Source: Gammaproteobacteria bacterium
GTDB lineage: Bacteria > Pseudomonadota > Gammaproteobacteria > GCA-001735895
Assembly (NCBI GenBank): GCA_029864065.1
Contig: JAOTUD010000097.1
Coordinates: forward strand, 1-7,930
DNA length: 7,930 nt
Reading direction: 5' to 3'
Below, one piece after another: positions 6,042 to 7,930 of this stretch. Within the stretch, counting starts at the first letter, position 1. Each line of letters starts with the position of its first letter. The position numbers were made by a program, and so were the translations under genes. The notes below the pieces were generated by a model that was given only the letters and a program-made list of their open reading frames with translations, was not told the DNA's origin and searched no databases.

Positions 6042-7079
6042 TCAGCGGAAAGCGGGCATTACCTCGTTACAGAATAGCGCCATCGATTTTTTCTGTTCCT
6101 TCTGCCCGAGACCCATGCTGGCATAGTAAATGAAATCGTCCACGCCAAGCGCCTCGTAGCGCTTGAGCTTGGCGATCACCTGCTCGGGCGAGCCGAACAT
6201 CAGGTTCTCCTCGAGCATGTCGGCGTTGTACTGCTCGCGGTCGGTCAATTCCTCGAGCGGTATCTGTTTCGGAAAACCGTTGTTGACGTCACCGAGATTA
6301 CGGAACAGGTTTTCGAACTGGCCGAGCACGGTCTGGATCGCCCTGATAGCGGCGTCGCGGCCAGCATCGTCATCATAGAGCGCGGTGTGGCGCATCATCG
6401 CGAAGGTCGGACGCGACGCGTCGGGATGCGCTGCGATGGCCTCGTCGAGTTGCGACTTGTACAACTCCGCTTCCGCAAACGGCCGCGTCAACGGCCACGA
6501 CATGACGTGGCAATTATTCTTTACCGCGTAATCGAAGGTGATCGGCGAGCGCGCCGCGACCCAGATCGGCGGATGCGGTTTTTGCACCGGCTTGGGCACC
6601 GAGGTCGAGCTTGGAAACGACCAGAATTCCCCGTTATGCTCGTAGTCTCCGGCCCACAGCGCCTTCAGCGCGGGCAGCATTTCATGCACGTACCTGTAAG
6701 CATCGGATTGCTTGAGACCCGGATGCATGCGGTCGAATTCGCGCTGGTAGGCCCCGGAACCGATGCCGAATTCGAGCCGCCCGCCGCTCAGCAAATCCGT
6801 CATCGCCGCCTCGCCGGCGAGGTTTATCGGGTGCCAGTAGGCGGCGACGGCGACCGCGGTGCCGAGCCGTATGTTGTCCGTGTGACCTGCCCACCAGGTC
6901 AGGATCTGGAACGGGTTCGGCGCGATCGTCATTTCCAGTGCATGGTGCTCCGCGGCCCAGGCGACATTGAAACCGGCCTGATCGGCCATCTGCACCATTT
7001 CGAGCGTGTGCCTGGCGACATCTTTCATGTCGATGCCGTCGTTCATACGCTCGAGGTTGACTGCTAACTGAAATTTCAT
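6042..7079 (-). CDS. Luciferase-like (LLM class) flavin-dependent oxidoreductase
   Basis: A 345-residue TIM-barrel enzyme of the bacterial-luciferase / alkanesulfonate-monooxygenase superfamily. Such enzymes use reduced FMN, supplied by a separate reductase, or F420 to oxygenate a substrate. Numbering from the ATG at 7079, it shows A-E44-H45-H46 near the first barrel strands, a G-R-L-E-F-G-I-G-S-G-A motif (100-110) that contributes to flavin or phosphate binding, P-K-P-V-Q-K-P-H-P-P-I-W-V-A-A in the middle, and M-F-G-S-P-E-Q-V with a final helix near the C-terminus. A GTG three codons upstream (7088) is in frame, but AAAGGG (7088-7093) stands 8 nt before the ATG, so I prefer the ATG. It is 70 nt downstream of the carboxymuconolactone-decarboxylase-family gene on the same strand, probably cotranscribed. 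FMN versus F420 use and the substrate cannot be decided; no flavin reductase is in the window. Confidence 0.9.
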   Translation of the reverse strand: MKFQLAVNLERMNDGIDMKDVARHTLEMVQMADQAGFNVAWAAEHHALEMTIAPNPFQILTWWAGHTDNIRLGTAVAVAAYWHPINLAGEAAMTDLLSGGRLEFGIGSGAYQREFDRMHPGLKQSDAYRYVHEMLPALKALWAGDYEHNGEFWSFPSSTSVPKPVQKPHPPIWVAARSPITFDYAVKNNCHVMSWPLTRPFAEAELYKSQLDEAIAAHPDASRPTFAMMRHTALYDDDAGRDAAIRAIQTVLGQFENLFRNLGDVNNGFPKQIPLEELTDREQYNADMLEENLMFGSPEQVIAKLKRYEALGVDDFIYYASMGLGQKEQKKSMALFCNEVMPAFR

Positions 7080-7149
7080 GTGACTCACCCTTTATCGATG
7101 CTTGTTACTGGTTTTTGATCGCCCCGGGGGCTCTTCTCGAATATTAATC
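7080..7149 (-). other. Leader between the CMD-family gene and the flavin oxidoreductase
   Basis: Seventy non-coding nt. It contains the near-palindrome GCCCCGGGGGC (7121-7131) and the ribosome site AAAGGG (7088-7093) for the next gene. The GC-rich element has no T run after it on the minus strand, so it is not a typical terminator. A weak internal promoter here cannot be excluded. Confidence 0.4.
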
Positions 7150-7521
7150 CTATTCCTCGAACCTGGATACTTCCTCGAGCAGAATCGGGATCGCGAGGTT
7201 ACAGGAATGGATGCCCATCACCGTCGTCAACTGGATCGTTTCGAGGATCTCCGCCATGCTCGCGCCTGCCTTCAACGCGTTCTGGATATGCCGGCGCACG
7301 CCGGGAGCGTACAGGTGCGTGGTCGCGGCGTTGATCGCGACCAGGATCAATTCCTTGTATTTCTGTTCCAGCGGACCCTTCGATTGCGGCACGCTGCGAA
7401 ACGCGAGATAGGCTTCGAGAAAGTCCGGGTCGAGTTCGTGAAACTGCTCCCACAGCGGGTTCCAGTCGCCCTTCGCGCGATGCGCGTCGGTGTGCGGATA
7501 CTGCTTGTCGCCGCCGGCCAT
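7150..7521 (-). CDS. Carboxymuconolactone decarboxylase (CMD/AhpD-like) family protein
   Basis: A 123-residue all-helical protein of the CMD family. Members are the gamma-carboxymuconolactone decarboxylases of protocatechuate degradation and the AhpD-type peroxidase partners. The family pattern is seen as Y-K-E57-L-I-L-V-A-I-N, then Y-A-P-G-V-R-R-H78-I-Q-N-A-L-K-A-G-A-S and E-I-L-E-T-I-Q-L-T-T-V-M-G. The AhpD C-x-x-C motif is missing; the one cysteine (C107, in HSCN) is elsewhere, so an AhpD disulfide role is unlikely and a decarboxylase-like or unknown role is more plausible. The length is close to that of CMD. GGGGAGG stands 8 nt before the ATG inside the end of the preceding TPP-enzyme gene, whose stop is 4 nt away, so the two are coupled. 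Function in this cluster is unknown. Confidence 0.88.
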   Translation of the reverse strand: MAGGDKQYPHTDAHRAKGDWNPLWEQFHELDPDFLEAYLAFRSVPQSKGPLEQKYKELILVAINAATTHLYAPGVRRHIQNALKAGASMAEILETIQLTTVMGIHSCNLAIPILLEEVSRFEE

Positions 7522-7525
7522 AGGC

Positions 7526-7930
7526 CTAGCCTCCCCGATGCTTGAACGAATCGCGGCGAAAGCTGTACAGCGCCGCGGGATCGACGGCGATGTCGACGAC
7601 CGCGGGCCTGCCGCATTCGAGGGCGGCCTGCACCGCCGCGCCGACCTCGGCGATGCGTTCCGCGCGAAAACCCGCGGCGCCGTAGAGCTCGGCGACCTTG
7701 TCGAAGGGCGGGCTCGAAATGTTAGCGCCGATATAGCGTTGCCCGAAGAAGTCGCGCTGGTAGGCTTTTTCCGCGCCCCAGCACTGGTTGTTCATGACGA
7801 TGGTGACGGTATTGATGCCGTGATCCACCGCGGTGCTAAGTTCCGACAAGGTCATGCCGAAACCGCCGTCGCCCATCATGCTGACCACGGGCCGCTCCGG
7901 GCGCGCCACCTTGACCCCGAGACCGCAGGC
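7526..7930 (-). CDS. Thiamine-diphosphate enzyme, Xsc-like C-terminal part (5' end beyond window)
   Basis: The last 134 codons of a thiamine diphosphate-dependent enzyme. The frame is open to the right edge, so no start is claimed; the GTG at 7909 is an internal valine. The TPP/Mg2+ motif is complete: GDG (7865-7873) followed after a usual spacing by NN (7787-7792). The stretch N-N-Q-C-W-G-A-E-K, then G-Q-R-Y-I-G-A-N, and the final F-R-R-D-S-F resemble sulfoacetaldehyde acetyltransferase (Xsc), which converts sulfoacetaldehyde and phosphate to acetyl phosphate and sulfite; this likeness is from memory, not from a search. Acetolactate-synthase-like or other decarboxylases remain possible. The gene ends 4 nt before the CMD-family start and shares its ribosome site region with it. 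TPP family is confident; the Xsc subtype is moderate. Confidence 0.85.
   Translation of the reverse strand, partial: ACGLGVKVARPERPVVSMMGDGGFGMTLSELSTAVDHGINTVTIVMNNQCWGAEKAYQRDFFGQRYIGANISSPPFDKVAELYGAAGFRAERIAEVGAAVQAALECGRPAVVDIAVDPAALYSFRRDSFKHRGG
7530..7536 (-). promoter_or_regulatory. Shine-Dalgarno site of the CMD-family gene
   Basis: On the minus strand GGGGAGG overlaps the last codons of the TPP-enzyme gene, with 8 nt to the ATG at 7521. This favours coupled translation of the two genes. Confidence 0.65.

Noticed and set aside
6387..7067. A 226-codon open frame on the plus strand opposite the flavin oxidoreductase
   Set aside because: It is antisense to a gene with a strong family match and its translation is very rich in Arg and His without domain features. 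It is a shadow frame.
7121..7131. GC-rich near-palindrome considered as a terminator between the CMD-family and flavin oxidoreductase genes
   Set aside because: The arms leave only a tiny loop and no T run follows on the minus strand. The T run present lies on the wrong side for either direction.

Overview
This 7.9 kb window is densely coding and GC-rich. It looks like part of a catabolic region of a proteobacterium. The codon use, the single-component oxidoreductase families and a DUF805 membrane protein with an NPYxAP N-terminus would fit a gammaproteobacterium, but that is an inference. There is no rRNA, tRNA, insertion sequence, CRISPR array or phage gene. Eight protein genes are supported, two of them cut by the window edges.

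Left block, + strand (2-1572): the C-terminal ATP-grasp part of an acyl-CoA synthetase is followed after 2 nt by a double-hotdog MaoC-type hydratase. Together they suggest activation of an acid to a CoA thioester and hydration of the enoyl-CoA.

Central block, - strand (5212 down to 1628): an apparent three-gene operon. In transcription order it encodes a Rieske non-heme iron oxygenase alpha subunit, a class II aldolase/adducin-family enzyme, and a 533-residue protein with an N-terminal Rieske [2Fe-2S] domain and about 420 residues of helical sequence I cannot assign. This operon is the most unusual part of the window. The long helical part shows four helix segments that each begin with a histidine. 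No reductase or beta subunit is present.

Divergent spacer (5213-5475): it separates that operon from a + strand DUF805 membrane protein gene. It holds a perfect 14-bp interrupted palindrome, a second inverted repeat, a plausible sigma-70 promoter for the operon and a weaker extended -10 for the DUF805 gene. The DUF805 protein ends in a helix resembling the end of a type IV pilin N-terminal helix.

Right block, - strand (window end down to 6042): the C-terminal TPP-binding part of a thiamine diphosphate enzyme resembling sulfoacetaldehyde acetyltransferase (Xsc), a carboxymuconolactone-decarboxylase-family protein, and a luciferase-like flavin-dependent oxidoreductase. The first two genes are 4 nt apart and probably translationally coupled. 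A sulfonate or related C2/C3 catabolic role is possible but unproven.

Overall, oxygenases, an aldolase, a TPP lyase/transferase, a CoA ligase and a hydratase lie together without a visible regulator or transporter. This suggests a degradation locus larger than the window, with an unidentified substrate.
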